Positions 1-9,890 are shown, numbered from the stretch's first letter. The stretch is DNA of 64,000 nucleotides from Aporhodopirellula aestuarii (GCF_023701485.1 NZ_JAMQBK010000013.1:45285-109284); one strand, 5' to 3'. The notes: generated by a model not told the origin, from the letters alone. Program-made: numbers and translations.

Positions 1-1104
1 TTTACGCTCGGCGTTTTTATCTCCACGTTCATGTACTGCTTGATGGTGCTCCGCACGGTGCGAAATGCGGAGCCGGTCCCTCCCGGGATGAGCGGAGAGA
101 ATATCGCCAGCGCCGAACTCATGGCCGCATTCGTCCCACACATTGCCGTGACCGTCGGTGTGCTAATGGCGATCGCCAGCGTGGGTGTGTTGATTTTCTT
201 TATTCATCACATCCCGGAGACGATTCACGTTTCCAACATCATCGCGGGGGTCGGCCGCCGGTTGAACCATCAGATCGGCAACCAGTTTCCTGCTCGAGTG
301 GGTGACCCAAATGAGGACGCAGGAAATTATGAGCACGAGTCAGCACTGCCGCCGCTATTTGATGAATCCGCCGCCGCGGTGACATCCAATGGGACTGGAT
401 ATCTGGAGTACATCGACGGTGACGGATTGCTCGAAGTGGCACGCCGGCATGATCTCGTGATTCACGTCCAACGGAATCCGGGCGATTTCATTACAGGTTC
501 TAGTATCTTGTTGTTGGCGTCGCCCCGCGAGCGAATGGACGAGAAACTCGAGGCCGAGTTGAACGCGATGTTCGTCCACGGCACTCAACGAACAGCGACG
601 CAAGATTTGCGGTTTCAAGTGAATCAATTGGTGGAAGTCGCCATGCGGGCGCTGTCGCCCGGCGTGAATGACCCATTTACCGCGATCAGTTGTATGGATT
701 GGTTGCAGTCCGCGCTGGAGACGCTGGCCAGCCGTGATCTTCCGGCGGCGTACCGCTATGACAACGAGCAGAAGCTGCGTGTCATTGCCGAACCGGTCAC
801 CTTTCGTGCGTTCGCCGCACTCGTATTTGATCAGCTTCGTCCGTACGTTGCCACAGATCGAAACGCCTCTATCCGCATGATGGAAGTGATCGGCAACTTG
901 GTTCTGCGAGTGAGTTCCACTCGCGATCGAAGGCTGTTGTCGCGACATGCCTGTGCCCTGCGCCGCGAATGTCGCAACGCGATTACAGACACACGGGATC
1001 TCGCGGTCGTCTCGCGTCGTTACCGGGACGTACTTCGATTGTTGACCGGCAAAGACGCTCGCATTCGAGCACGTCAAACAGGCCAATGGATAACCGCGCC
1101 GTGA
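1..1104 (+). CDS. DUF2254 family membrane protein (C-terminal part, cut by window edge)
   Basis: The frame is open from base 1 (FTLGVFISTFMYCLMVLRTVR), so the gene begins before the window and the ATG at 31 is internal. The visible part has a membrane segment ending in the LGxFxxxFxYxLxVLRTVR pattern typical of DUF2254 proteins. A second hydrophobic helix follows (about HIAVTVGVLMAIASVGVLIF), then a long soluble region. The soluble part carries ALSPGVNDPFTAISCMDWL, another recognisable block of this family. DUF2254 proteins are predicted inner-membrane proteins of unknown function. It ends 33 bases before the convergent MscS gene. Family assignment is by motif recall. Confidence 0.8.
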   Translation, partial: FTLGVFISTFMYCLMVLRTVRNAEPVPPGMSGENIASAELMAAFVPHIAVTVGVLMAIASVGVLIFFIHHIPETIHVSNIIAGVGRRLNHQIGNQFPARVGDPNEDAGNYEHESALPPLFDESAAAVTSNGTGYLEYIDGDGLLEVARRHDLVIHVQRNPGDFITGSSILLLASPRERMDEKLEAELNAMFVHGTQRTATQDLRFQVNQLVEVAMRALSPGVNDPFTAISCMDWLQSALETLASRDLPAAYRYDNEQKLRVIAEPVTFRAFAALVFDQLRPYVATDRNASIRMMEVIGNLVLRVSSTRDRRLLSRHACALRRECRNAITDTRDLAVVSRRYRDVLRLLTGKDARIRARQTGQWITAP

Positions 1105-1137
1105 GATCCTAGAGAGCTTTTGACTTATTACTGCGTC

Positions 1138-2691
1138 TTATTCAATCAGATTTTCGCCCTGTTCGAGTTCACCGTCGGCGGCATGGCTTTGGATCTCTTC
1201 GTCCTTATTCGCAAGTCCACCTTCGGCGGTTGACGAATTCGTCTTGTCTGACTCAATCGCCAATTTTTTCTCTGCCGCCGAATCGTTCTTTGGTGGGCCG
1301 ATCGGTTTCCTGTCCTTGGATGCGTCCAACATCGCGACGGGAACGCCCTGTGGGAACACGACTTCGCGAGATTCATCTGGCATGCTGATATTGGCTTCGC
1401 TCAGTGCGGTCTTAGCCTGTCTCATCACCGCGCTCAAAACGCTGCCCGCATCGAATTTATGCGAGTCGAGCCAAAAACGAGTGACGAGGTTCACAGTCGA
1501 CGCACCCAGCGAATCGACCAGGACCATCGGTGCCGGATCGTCGAGGACGGCTTCGTGGCGTGTCAAAACACCGTAGATTTGCTCTTGGGCGTTCGTGACG
1601 GAATCGTCGTAACCGATCCCGACGGTGAACTCACGTCGAATCCGCGGCGACGACGAATAGTTTTTCACGATCGCCTTGTAGACGGTGCTGTTAGGGATTT
1701 GGATGTGGTTCCCGTCGACGGTGAGCAGCAAGGTACCGCGCGTGGTCACGCGGCGAACGAATCCCTTGTTGCCCTCAAGTTCGATCAAATCGCCCACGTT
1801 GAAAGGTCGATTGAGGCTGATCAAGATGCTCGACAAATAGTTTTCGGCAATGTCTCGAAAGGCAAATCCGAGAGCCAAGCCGACCAGTCCAGTGCCGCCC
1901 AGCACGGTAACGGCGAGTCGGCTCAGGCCGGAGACTTTGAGTGCGATGTAGATGCCGATCAGCATCACGAGAACAGCGACGACACTCGCGATCACTTGCT
2001 GTAACAGTTGGCTATCCACGCGGCGGCCCGTCACACGCCGCGCGAGCGACGCGGATAGTTTTGCCAGCAGATAGGACACCAAGATGACGAACGCTCCGAT
2101 GATCAATAATGGGATCAGTTGTACGAAGTCACGTCCTAGCGTTCGCAATTGAGCAATGGCGGGACCGACGTCCCAGACTGAATGCTGGGCAACCTCAATT
2201 TGATTGACAACAGCCACAACATCGGAGGTTCTCTGAGCGACCCGCTCAGCCCATTGCCGGTGTTGTTCCGTATCGGCGATTCCGTTGAGGAATACGACGC
2301 CCTCGTCGGTCGACACCTCGACTTGTTCGAACCAATTCGTTGCATTGAATATATTGCTCAGTCGCACCGAGATGTCTTCGTCCACAGCGACCGGTTCCAC
2401 TTCCACCTTCTCTGGTGTTTCGATCGGAGTTTCTTCGGGATCCAACAAACCGGGTTCGTCGCCAGCATCTTGCGCAGAAGAGTTGCGGATGGGTGTGACG
2501 CAATTGAGCGATACGATCAGCATCGTGATCGCTAACGAGAAGATGCGAGTTCGTCGGAGGCGGCTGGCAGGATCGCAAGTGTTTGGTCGACTGGAGTCTG
2601 TTTCATCAAGTTGGCCGTGTCGATCAAGGGGAATTCGAATGTCGGCTCGACGGAAGGGACGAATCACGGTTTTGAATTTGGATGCGCTCAT
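1138..2691 (-). CDS. Mechanosensitive ion channel (MscS family) with N-terminal BON domain
   Basis: A 517-residue inner-membrane channel of the small-conductance mechanosensitive family, which opens under membrane tension to release solutes. A hydrophobic segment at about residues 50-65 probably acts as signal or anchor, followed by an acidic Pro/Glu linker. A BON domain spans about 106-168 (VFLNGIADTEQHRQWAERV); BON domains are thought to bind membrane surfaces. Three membrane helices follow at about 190-212, 232-252 and 258-278. The last has the Gly/Ala-rich pore-helix pattern (GGTGLVGLALGFAF) and leads into the MscS beta domain (NRPFNVGDLIEL). The C-terminal tail after about residue 455 is polar, low complexity and rich in Lys/Asp/Glu. 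The N-terminal extension before residue 45 may be overcalled. Confidence 0.88.
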   Translation of the reverse strand: MSASKFKTVIRPFRRADIRIPLDRHGQLDETDSSRPNTCDPASRLRRTRIFSLAITMLIVSLNCVTPIRNSSAQDAGDEPGLLDPEETPIETPEKVEVEPVAVDEDISVRLSNIFNATNWFEQVEVSTDEGVVFLNGIADTEQHRQWAERVAQRTSDVVAVVNQIEVAQHSVWDVGPAIAQLRTLGRDFVQLIPLLIIGAFVILVSYLLAKLSASLARRVTGRRVDSQLLQQVIASVVAVLVMLIGIYIALKVSGLSRLAVTVLGGTGLVGLALGFAFRDIAENYLSSILISLNRPFNVGDLIELEGNKGFVRRVTTRGTLLLTVDGNHIQIPNSTVYKAIVKNYSSSPRIRREFTVGIGYDDSVTNAQEQIYGVLTRHEAVLDDPAPMVLVDSLGASTVNLVTRFWLDSHKFDAGSVLSAVMRQAKTALSEANISMPDESREVVFPQGVPVAMLDASKDRKPIGPPKNDSAAEKKLAIESDKTNSSTAEGGLANKDEEIQSHAADGELEQGENLIE

Positions 2692-2854
2692 GCCGAGGCT
2701 GAGCTTGCAAACCGCGTTCCAGAAAGACGACGGCGTCTTGGTAGCCGTGAATTGCCAATGCGCTTGGCCCAGACGGTCAGGTTGGTGATAGACTCAATCG
2801 ATGAGAGGGTGTGTCTGGAATCGGTTAGTGAAATGGGAGGTTGTCGTGGAACGA

Positions 2855-3982
2855 ATGTCATTCAGATCGGTTGCCCTGCTCGTGCTGGTTGTGGTTGGAG
2901 GACCGACCGTTGGTTGGACCGCCGAGATGGATTGGATTCGCGTGTCGGCCGATGGGCGGTGCTTTGAGTTAACTCGGTCCCAATGCGGCTTCGTCCCATG
3001 GGGATTCAATTACGATCACAATGGCGATGGCGACCTGTTGGAGGAATACTGGGACGAGCATTGGGAGGAGGTGGACTCGGCATTCCATGAAATGCGAGTC
3101 CTCGGGGCAAACGTCGTCCGCATTCATCTGCAGTTCGATCAATTCATGGCCAGCCCCACGGAGGTGCGTCAGGGCTCGTTCAACCAACTTAAGCGTCTGT
3201 TGCTATTGGCTGAGCAATCCGGTCTGTACATCGATCTCACGGGACTTGGTTGTTATCACAAACAAAACGTTCCCCGGTGGTATGACGAACTCAGTGAGCA
3301 GGAGCGATGGAATGCTCAGGCCGCCTTTTGGGAAGCGATCGCGAAGACGTGTGCGAGAAGCCCCGCGATTTTTTGCTACGACTTGATGAACGAACCCGTC
3401 GTAGCGGGAGGTGCATCGAAACGCGACGATTGGTTGGGGCCGGGTTTTGCAGGGAAGCACTTCGTGCAATTCATCAACTTGGAGTTAAATGGACGCGACC
3501 GAACCGACATCGCCCGCGAGTGGATTCGAACGCTGGTCACGGCAATCCGAAGACACGATCAGCGGCATCTGATCACGGTGGGCCTAGTGCCCTGGAGTCT
3601 TGATCGACCCGGGCTGACATCGGGATTTGTCCCCGAAAAGATCGCCGCCGATCTCGACTTCATTGCCATGCATCTCTATCCCGAAAAAGGCAAAGTTGAT
3701 GAGGCGATTGAGACGGTCAAGGGATTTGCTGCGGTCGGAAAACCCGTTGTGATCGAAGAAACGTTTGTTTTGAAATGTGGTGCCGAGGAATTGGAAGAGT
3801 TTATCGATCGTTCTCGCGAACATGCCTGCGGTTGGATCGGATTTTATTGGGGATCGACGCCTGAGGAACTGCGTCCGGCAAAAACGGTTGGCGAAGCACT
3901 CACGTTGAGTTGGCTGGAGTTGTTTCAACGGAAAAGTTCGGAGATGGTTGAGCAAGAGGAACCGGATTCGGCAAGTCGTTAG
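2855..3982 (+). CDS. Secreted cellulase-family (GH5-like) glycoside hydrolase
   Basis: A 375-residue exported TIM-barrel glycosidase. The frame is open from an ATG at 2801, but the ATG at 2855 puts a signal peptide (MSFRSVALLVLVVVGGPTVG, then WTA) at the N-terminus and has GGGAGG about 15 bases upstream. Early residues carry a short acidic DHNGDGD stretch. The acid/base motif is DLMNEP with E180, and a second acidic strand end, VVIEETF (E301/E302), supplies a candidate nucleophile. This is the GH5/clan GH-A arrangement of mannanases and cellulases. The substrate cannot be read from sequence. It stands alone, with a palindromic repeat downstream. Confidence 0.8.
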   Translation: MSFRSVALLVLVVVGGPTVGWTAEMDWIRVSADGRCFELTRSQCGFVPWGFNYDHNGDGDLLEEYWDEHWEEVDSAFHEMRVLGANVVRIHLQFDQFMASPTEVRQGSFNQLKRLLLLAEQSGLYIDLTGLGCYHKQNVPRWYDELSEQERWNAQAAFWEAIAKTCARSPAIFCYDLMNEPVVAGGASKRDDWLGPGFAGKHFVQFINLELNGRDRTDIAREWIRTLVTAIRRHDQRHLITVGLVPWSLDRPGLTSGFVPEKIAADLDFIAMHLYPEKGKVDEAIETVKGFAAVGKPVVIEETFVLKCGAEELEEFIDRSREHACGWIGFYWGSTPEELRPAKTVGEALTLSWLELFQRKSSEMVEQEEPDSASR

Positions 3983-4062
3983 GAGTTCCCGCGACGTCCA
4001 GATTGCCGACGGATGAGCCAGGGGAGTCGTGATGCCATCTTGACTGTATTAGTGCTCTTCTT

Positions 4063-4120
4063 AGCAGAACGGCGCGAGCCGTCCGGTCCCGCGTTACCGG
4101 ACGGTTCGCGCCGTTCCGCT
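4063..4120. repeat. Palindromic REP-like element
   Basis: Two 25-base arms form a near-perfect hairpin: agcagaacggcgcgagccgt... at 4063-4087 and its inverted partner at 4096-4120, with two mismatches and an 8-base loop. The arm matches the core (agcggaacggcgcgagccgt) of the repeats at 44131, 44301 and 44448 and part of 29133-29155. So it is a dispersed family confined to intergenic space. It lies within the 483-base interval between the GH5 gene and the next gene; I see nothing else in that interval. Confidence 0.8.
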
Positions 4121-4465
4121 ACTTTTGCAATCACGCAGTGACTAAATCGAGGTCCCTTGGCACTACTTGGGTGCGGGGAAATGGTCTTCAATTCTTACCG
4201 GTGAGGTTGGTGTCGCGTAGATGGCGTGATGAGTTCAAAGTCAGCTGCTGTTTAACGATGTACCGGTTAGTTCTGGGCGAAACGGTACTCGACTGAATGT
4301 CGTCGCTGTTCAGAGAAATAGACGCGATTGATGGGACGCGATAAACTTCTTTAATCTGGTTTAGCGAGCCGGATGCGTGGCGTCTTTCTGTGCAAGTGGC
4401 AGAGGAGGATAAGCTGGAGTAATCGAGGATTATTGTTCGTCTCAATTTACAAGGATCGGTTTGAA

Positions 4466-4924
4466 ATGACGAAACGAGTTGGTTTCCCGTGGCCTCGGTT
4501 TGGGATCGCTGCTTTGATGGTGTTGATCTTCTATTCCGCTGGGGCCTTTGTCGGATTCGGGTTCGGATTAGTCAAAGGCGTCGATGCGAAACTGGATAAG
4601 CGAATCGCTGCGATGCGGTCCCAGGTTTACCCGTGCTCGTACCGTGTCCACGATCTCTGGACGCAGGCCAGTTCGCCGGGCATGGGTGATCTCGAATCGC
4701 AAGAAGAATTCGTTAGCGAACTCATGAATGATGTGTGCAGGGATCGTTGGGAGAAAAACGGTGGTCCGTGTTCGGTCGGAGTGATGCCTGGGGCAATCGT
4801 CATATTTGCATCGAGTATTGATCATGAAATCGTGAGGGCGTATATCGAGGGGCGCAGGAAGCAAATCGCGGTGGTCACGCGCGAAAAATGGTCGAATACC
4901 GAGACGACCGCGAGTGACAGCTGA
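4466..4924 (+). CDS. Hypothetical membrane-anchored protein
   Basis: A 152-residue protein that I do not recognise. The frame opens at 4373, but the ATG at 4466 has AAGGA 11 bases upstream and puts one hydrophobic helix near the N-terminus (FGIAALMVLIFYSAGAFVGFGFGL, about residues 9-33), so I start it there. The rest is a soluble domain with three or four Cys (YPCSYR, DVCRDRW, GGPCSVG) and ends in a polar tail. The topology suggests a signal anchor with the soluble part outside the cytoplasm. It could be a small planctomycete-specific protein. No function can be assigned. Confidence 0.6.
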   Translation: MTKRVGFPWPRFGIAALMVLIFYSAGAFVGFGFGLVKGVDAKLDKRIAAMRSQVYPCSYRVHDLWTQASSPGMGDLESQEEFVSELMNDVCRDRWEKNGGPCSVGVMPGAIVIFASSIDHEIVRAYIEGRRKQIAVVTREKWSNTETTASDS

Positions 4925-5207
4925 TTCGTTAGCGCGTGAGCCAAGTGAACCGGTGTCGGCAATTCGTCAGGAGTTGCAGCTTGTGCTTGATTATCCATGG
5001 ATTCGCGTCCATGGTTTGCCCGTGTCGTTCCGTTGGCTCTCACGTACCCATGTGATGTGAAATAGTCGTGAGGCGAGAATGTCGATGGTGAGGTGGCCCT
5101 CGGAGTACGTTCCACTAGAGGAATTGACTGGCGAGCGGACTGAGGCGATGGTGTTGGCTCTTTGAGTGGCTTTCCCCGGACGCGATGCAGGCGATCGACA
5201 GATTCCC

Positions 5208-6362
5208 ATGATTTTGCACATCGACATGGACGCGTTCTACGCGTCGGTTGAACAGCGAGACGATCCGTCGCTGCGTGGGAAAGCACTTGTGGTGGGTGGA
5301 AGTGCGTCCGGTCGTGGTGTCGTGGCGGCGGCCAGTTATGAGGCTCGCAGGTATGGGATTTTCAGCGCCATGCCGATGCGGACGGCGGTGCAACGGTGTG
5401 CCGAGCTCGTGATCGTTCGGGGGCGGATGGACGTGTACGCGGGGATTTCGCGGCAGATCCGTGAAATCTTCCATCGCTACACACCGCTCGTTGAGCCGCT
5501 CTCACTCGATGAAGCGTTCTTGGATGTTTCGGGTTGCCAAGCGTTGTTTGGTAGTGGGATTGAAATCGGCCGGCAAATTCAACAAGCGATCCACGATGAA
5601 CTCGGTTTGGATGCGTCAGTTGGCGTGGCGCCGAACAAGTTCCTCGCGAAGGTTGCCAGCGGGCATGAGAAGCCTCGCGGGTTTACCGTCGTGGATCCTG
5701 ACAACGTTCATGCTTTTTTAGATCCGTTGCCGATCAACAAGATTTGGGGCGTGGGCAAGCGGGCGGAGGAGCGACTGGGGCGGCTCGGTATTTACCGTGT
5801 TGAGCATCTGCGAAAGGTCGACCGTGAACTCTTGTCGCGGACGATCGGAAGTGGCTCCGCCAACCATTTGGCGGAACTGGCTTGGGGCCGCGATCCACGC
5901 AAGGTCGTCCCGGATCGTGAGGCAAAATCGATCTCGCACGAGACGACGTTTCACGCGGACATTTCGGACCATGAGGTCTTGAAGGCGATACTGTTACGAT
6001 TGACGGAACAGGTCGGCAGACGATTGCGGCGTCATGGCCGTTACGGTAGCACGGTGACGTTGAAACTGCGATTCAGCGATTTCAACACGGTGGCCCGTTC
6101 GGTGACCTTGAAGACCCCGACGAATTCGACCACGCAGTTGTGGGAGACAACTCGCGATGCGTTGTTCAGCCGCATCGCGATCGATCAGCCGGTGCGTCTG
6201 GTTGGAATGGGGGTTGGTTCTTTGGCGAGTTCGCGTACTCGCCAGTTGGATTTGTTTGACGACAACGGGCTGCGTGACACGCAGGTTGATCGGGCGACTG
6301 ATTCGATTCTAGACCGCTTCGGCAAAGGCGCGATACGTCGCGGCACGACGCTTGAGCCGTGA
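5208..6362 (+). CDS. dinB: DNA polymerase IV (Y-family translesion polymerase)
   Basis: A 384-residue Y-family error-prone polymerase that extends past lesions and mispaired ends. The family N-terminus MILHIDMDAFYASVEQ fixes the start at 5208; the 14 residues upstream in frame look non-coding. Catalytic acidic motifs are DMDAFYASVE (residues 6-15) and PLSLDEAFLDVSG (about 100-112). YEARRYGIFSAMP is the fingers motif, SVGVAPNKFLAKVAS the palm motif, and the thumb HhH region is INKIWGVGKRAEERL. The C-terminal little-finger domain is present (STVTLKLRFSDF). The C-terminus QLDLFDD resembles a beta-clamp binding motif (QLxLF). Length is slightly above the usual 350. Confidence 0.95.
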   Translation: MILHIDMDAFYASVEQRDDPSLRGKALVVGGSASGRGVVAAASYEARRYGIFSAMPMRTAVQRCAELVIVRGRMDVYAGISRQIREIFHRYTPLVEPLSLDEAFLDVSGCQALFGSGIEIGRQIQQAIHDELGLDASVGVAPNKFLAKVASGHEKPRGFTVVDPDNVHAFLDPLPINKIWGVGKRAEERLGRLGIYRVEHLRKVDRELLSRTIGSGSANHLAELAWGRDPRKVVPDREAKSISHETTFHADISDHEVLKAILLRLTEQVGRRLRRHGRYGSTVTLKLRFSDFNTVARSVTLKTPTNSTTQLWETTRDALFSRIAIDQPVRLVGMGVGSLASSRTRQLDLFDDNGLRDTQVDRATDSILDRFGKGAIRRGTTLEP

Positions 6363-6406
6363 GGCTCAGGGCTGCATCAGGACGCAATGGGAAGCATTAG
6401 GAAAGC

Positions 6407-6499
6407 AACAATCCCCGCCAGCGGACGAGCCGAAGACGGGGATCGTTGGATGCGATGCTGAGACGGAAGCGGTGACAAGTGCAAAACCACCGCTTCCGT
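6407..6499. terminator. Two hairpins between convergent dinB and glnN
   Basis: The interval between the two convergent genes holds two stems. The first pairs 6407-6417 (aacaatccccg) with 6437-6447 (cggggatcgtt), with one mismatch. The second pairs 6463-6474 (acggaagcggtg) perfectly with 6488-6499. Neither has a strong T run, so Rho-independent termination is plausible but not proven. Confidence 0.5.
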
Positions 6500-6518
6500 T
6501 CAGCAAGGCGATCGCAGC

Positions 6519-8774
6519 CTATTTGATGAAGAGCATTTCGGCATAGGTTGGCAATGGCCATAAATCGTCCGCGATGTAAGCTTCCAGTTGGTCGACGTAC
6601 TTACGTACTTCGAGCATGGCTGGCAAGATCGCGTCGCAGTGATGTTTGGCTTCGTCCATCGGGTCGGACGCTTCGCCATCGGCGATTGCGAATTCTAACT
6701 TGGCAATGCTGTCTTGCAGCGATTTGACGAGGACGGTGACGGCATCGAGCGTGTCGGTATCGAAGTCATAACCGATCGCCTTGAGGTTCGCACACGTCGC
6801 AGCCAATTCACTTTGGTAGCGAATCGCGGCTGGGAAGATTTGCGTCTTGGCGATCTTCACGGCGAGCGCCGCTTCCACATCGATTGAGAGACAGTATTGC
6901 TCGACGTAGGTTTCGAAACGGCTGTGTAGTTCCCGTGGTGACAACACGCCGTAGGATTCGAAGAGCTCAATCGTTTCAGGTTTGAGCAGTTGAGGCAACG
7001 CGTCGGCCGTTGTCTTGAGGTTGAGCAAACCTCGTTCTTCGGCTTCCTTGTGCCATTCTTCGGAATATCCGTCGCCGTCGAAGATGACCGCGGAGCATTC
7101 GTTGATGATTTCGGTCAACAACGCTTGCACGGCCCCGTTCAACTTGGCGGGGTCGCCGCCGGTGGCTTTCTCAAGCGTTGTGGCACAGTAGTCGACCGAC
7201 TCGGCGATGATGGTGTTCATCGCAACGAGTGGCCCGGCGATGGACTGGTTCGATCCAACGGCGCGGAATTCGAAACGGTTTCCGGTGAACGCAAACGGGC
7301 TGGTTCGGTTCCGGTCGCCTGCGTCTTTCGGGAGCGGCGGCAAAACGTCGACACCGACAGTCAGCGTGCCGGATGGTATCGACGAATTGGCGCCGCCTGT
7401 CTTGATTTGCTCGAACACGTCGGTGAGCTGATCACCTAAGAAGATCGAGATGATCGCCGGAGGAGCTTCGTTTGCACCGAGACGGTGATCGTTACCGGCG
7501 GTTGCCACAACGGCTCGCAACAGTCCTTGGTGCCGATAGACGGCGCGAATAACGGCGGCACAGAACACGAGGAACTGGGCGTTGTCGTGAGGCGTGTCTC
7601 CAGGGCTGAGCATGTTGCCTTGTGAGCTACTGCCGAGCGACCAGTTGACGTGTTTTCCGGATCCGTTGACGCCGGCGAACGGTTTCTCGTGCATCAGGCA
7701 CGACATCCCGTATTTCTCGGCGGTCTTTCGCAAGATCAGCATCATCAATTGCTGGTGATCCGCGGCAACGTTCGCCGATTCGAAGACAGGAGCGACTTCG
7801 AATTGTCCAGGTGCCACTTCGTTGTGACGTGTTTTGACTGGAATGCCGAGCTTGAACAGTTCACGTTCGGCTTCCATCATGAACGCGAGCACACGTTCTG
7901 GGATGGCTCCGAAGTAGTGATCGTCGAACTCTTGGCCTTTCGGTGGTTTTGACCCGAACAGCGTGCGTCCGGCGGCGATCAAGTCGGGACGTGCGTAGTA
8001 GAAACTACGGTCGATCAAGAAGTATTCTTGTTCGGGGCCTGCGGTCGATGCGACGAACGCACCATCTTGGTGACCGAAGAGTTTGAGGATGCGTTGGGCC
8101 TGTTTGTTGAGGGCCTGCATCGAACGCAGGACAGGCGTTTTCTTGTCGAGTGCTTCGCCGGTCCACGAAACGAACGCGGTCGGAATACAGAGTGTTGCAC
8201 CGTTTGGGTTTTCGAGGATGTAGGCGGGACTGGTCACGTCCCAAATCGTGTATCCGCGGGCTTGCGAAGTGACGCGGATACCGCCGGTCGGGAAACTCGA
8301 TCCGTCCGGTTCGCCTTGGATCAGTTGTTTGCCGCTGAATTCCGAAAGCGTGCTGCCGTCGGTTGTTGGCGAAAGGAAACTATCGTGTTTCTCAGCCGTT
8401 GCGCCGGTGAGTGGATAGAAGATGTGAGCGTAGTGAGTCGCTCCTTTTTCCATCGCCCAATCTTTCATCGCTGAAGCGACGATGTCGGCGATTTCAGGAT
8501 CGAGTTTTTCGCCCGCATCGATGGTGGCCATCAATGATTTGTAGATCGACTTGGGAAGCCGATCCTTCATGACGTTTTTGTTGAAAACGTTTGCCGAGTA
8601 GTACTCTTGCGCGGTGACGTCGACAAACTTGATTTGCGATGCCTTGGAAGCGTAATTGGTCGCTGCTGCGACGGCTGCTTGGCGAGGCGTCTTGCCGCCT
8701 GAATAGCCTGGGTTCGATGCCGAACCTGAGTTCGATTGCGATGCGGATGCGGGTGGGGACAGCGTCGTGCTCAT
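6519..8774 (-). CDS. glnN: Glutamine synthetase type III
   Basis: A 751-residue type III glutamine synthetase that makes glutamine from glutamate, ammonia and ATP; GSIII enzymes are usually about 700-730 residues. GSIII-specific blocks are clear: [20 protein letters not shown] near the N-terminus, [23 protein letters not shown] (metal/glutamate site), KHVNWSLGS, and the nucleotide-side motif [20 protein letters not shown]. The first 30 residues are Ser/Gly/Asn-rich and probably disordered. The start is set by GAGGAG about 8 bases upstream of the ATG, one of the clearest ribosome-binding sites in the window. It is monocistronic. A 12-base palindrome about 75 bases upstream could be a regulator site. 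Confidence 0.96.
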   Translation of the reverse strand: MSTTLSPPASASQSNSGSASNPGYSGGKTPRQAAVAAATNYASKASQIKFVDVTAQEYYSANVFNKNVMKDRLPKSIYKSLMATIDAGEKLDPEIADIVASAMKDWAMEKGATHYAHIFYPLTGATAEKHDSFLSPTTDGSTLSEFSGKQLIQGEPDGSSFPTGGIRVTSQARGYTIWDVTSPAYILENPNGATLCIPTAFVSWTGEALDKKTPVLRSMQALNKQAQRILKLFGHQDGAFVASTAGPEQEYFLIDRSFYYARPDLIAAGRTLFGSKPPKGQEFDDHYFGAIPERVLAFMMEAERELFKLGIPVKTRHNEVAPGQFEVAPVFESANVAADHQQLMMLILRKTAEKYGMSCLMHEKPFAGVNGSGKHVNWSLGSSSQGNMLSPGDTPHDNAQFLVFCAAVIRAVYRHQGLLRAVVATAGNDHRLGANEAPPAIISIFLGDQLTDVFEQIKTGGANSSIPSGTLTVGVDVLPPLPKDAGDRNRTSPFAFTGNRFEFRAVGSNQSIAGPLVAMNTIIAESVDYCATTLEKATGGDPAKLNGAVQALLTEIINECSAVIFDGDGYSEEWHKEAEERGLLNLKTTADALPQLLKPETIELFESYGVLSPRELHSRFETYVEQYCLSIDVEAALAVKIAKTQIFPAAIRYQSELAATCANLKAIGYDFDTDTLDAVTVLVKSLQDSIAKLEFAIADGEASDPMDEAKHHCDAILPAMLEVRKYVDQLEAYIADDLWPLPTYAEMLFIK

Positions 8775-9506
8775 ATGAGCTCCTCAATGGAAAAAGAGAG
8801 TGGCCAAAGGCGAGGCAGTCGTCTTGCAGACCGCCAAAGTGAAACAGGGGACGTCCCCGGTGATTTGCGAACGTCGACGAAGCAACTGGCCCGTTTAACG
8901 AGTAACGAGCCGATGAAGAAATGGATCGATGCCGTCCTGGCGCAGAAAGCACGCGGATCCTTGTACGAAAGCTCGACCATCGACGCTCCGTTCGACTGAT
9001 TCGACCGGATGTGATGGTTGTTTGTCCTTTCGCGTGCGTGCGAAGGATGACCAACGCAACGATTAGGCCAGTAAGTCCGACGGCGTATGGGCGTGCTGAG
9101 TAGCGGCGACGATCCCGCCCTCAGCGGGCGGCACAGGTCCGTATGTCGTCGAAGGCGGTAGGAAACTTTTGCTTTTTAGGGACAGGCCGTCGCCGCTTTC
9201 GTTTCCGTTTGTGATCACTCGCCAACGCAATAGGCATGCAAAGCTCGAAATGGTGGCGTTGTGCCTGCTCTGTGCGCAAACCAGTCGCTGGCGTTGTCAA
9301 ATCGACTAGCCGACAGGGTTTACGCCGCATCTCAGAGACGCGGCAGAGCCGAGTTGACGGGTGAGCCGAGGGGTTGGTGGTTCGGGATTTCGGATGGTCG
9401 CTGAATGACCACGGTCGTCTCGGCTTGCTGCGTGGCGATTCAGTTTGGGGGGCGGCGAGCCGTTTGGCAGCAGAAAACACAGTGTTTCAAAAGGCGATGC
9501 GTGTGT
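8775..9506. other. Long intergenic stretch upstream of glnN
   Basis: About 730 bases with no gene I can support; the open frames here have poor composition and no family features. Visible elements are the perfect 12-base palindrome ggggacgtcccc at 8847-8858, and a small hairpin (ccgccc at 9115-9120, gggcgg at 9126-9131). The region must hold the glnN promoter on the minus strand, but I cannot point to -35/-10 boxes. Confidence 0.5.
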
Positions 9507-9521
9507 TGGCATGCTGATTGC
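9507..9521 (+). promoter_or_regulatory. Sigma-54 type (-24/-12) promoter element
   Basis: TGGCATG-CTGA-TTGC matches the sigma-54 consensus TGGCACG-N4-TTGC at all but one position. The diagnostic GG (9508-9509) and GC (9520-9521) are 10 bases apart, the required spacing. It lies 94 bases upstream of the ATG of the DVDV-repeat exported protein at 9615 and points toward it. Confidence 0.65.
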
Positions 9522-9614
9522 GTTCCCTCGGTTTTATCGACGAAAACAATACACACCCGGTCGGAGATCGGCGTCGATACGAGCCTCCGACTTATCAACC
9601 CAAGAGTGACTGCG

Positions 9615-9890
9615 ATGTTTAAGCAATTCCTTTCAATCCTATTTGCCGGTGGCCTGATGGTTGCCACGACCGGATGCGACGTTGATCAGACTTCGGAGGG
9701 CCGATTGCCCGACGTGGACGTCGATGCCGAGCCAGGCGCGTTGCCGAGCTATGACGTTGAAACTCCGGACGTAGACGTTTCGATGGAAGAGAAAAAGGTG
9801 GATGTCCCTGATGTCGATGTGGACGTCGATAGCAAAGAACGCACGATGTCGTTGCCCGACGTGGACGTCTCCGTCCCAAGCGATGAGTAA
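9615..9890 (+). CDS. Small acidic exported protein with DVDV repeats
   Basis: A 91-residue protein. The frame is open much further upstream, but the ATG at 9615 gives a signal peptide (MFKQFLSILFAGGLMVATTG) ending at C21, which resembles a weak lipobox (TTGC). The mature part is built of repeated Asp-Val blocks (LPDVDVDAEP, ETPDVDVS, VPDVDVDVDS, LPDVDVSVP) separated by short linkers. Alternating Asp/Val should form beta strands with one acidic face, so Ca2+ binding or a surface-polymer role is possible. That is inference only. A sigma-54 type element lies 94 bases upstream. I know no defined function for this type of protein. Confidence 0.7.
   Translation: MFKQFLSILFAGGLMVATTGCDVDQTSEGRLPDVDVDAEPGALPSYDVETPDVDVSMEEKKVDVPDVDVDVDSKERTMSLPDVDVSVPSDE

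Noticed and set aside
355..1086. Long minus-strand frame inside the DUF2254 gene
   Set aside because: It is a shadow of the plus-strand coding frame: no family features and Cys/His/Arg-rich random composition.
9121..9480. 119-residue minus-strand frame upstream of the DVDV gene
   Set aside because: It is Arg/Pro/Lys-rich without domain features, lies across a promoter region and has no ribosome-binding site.
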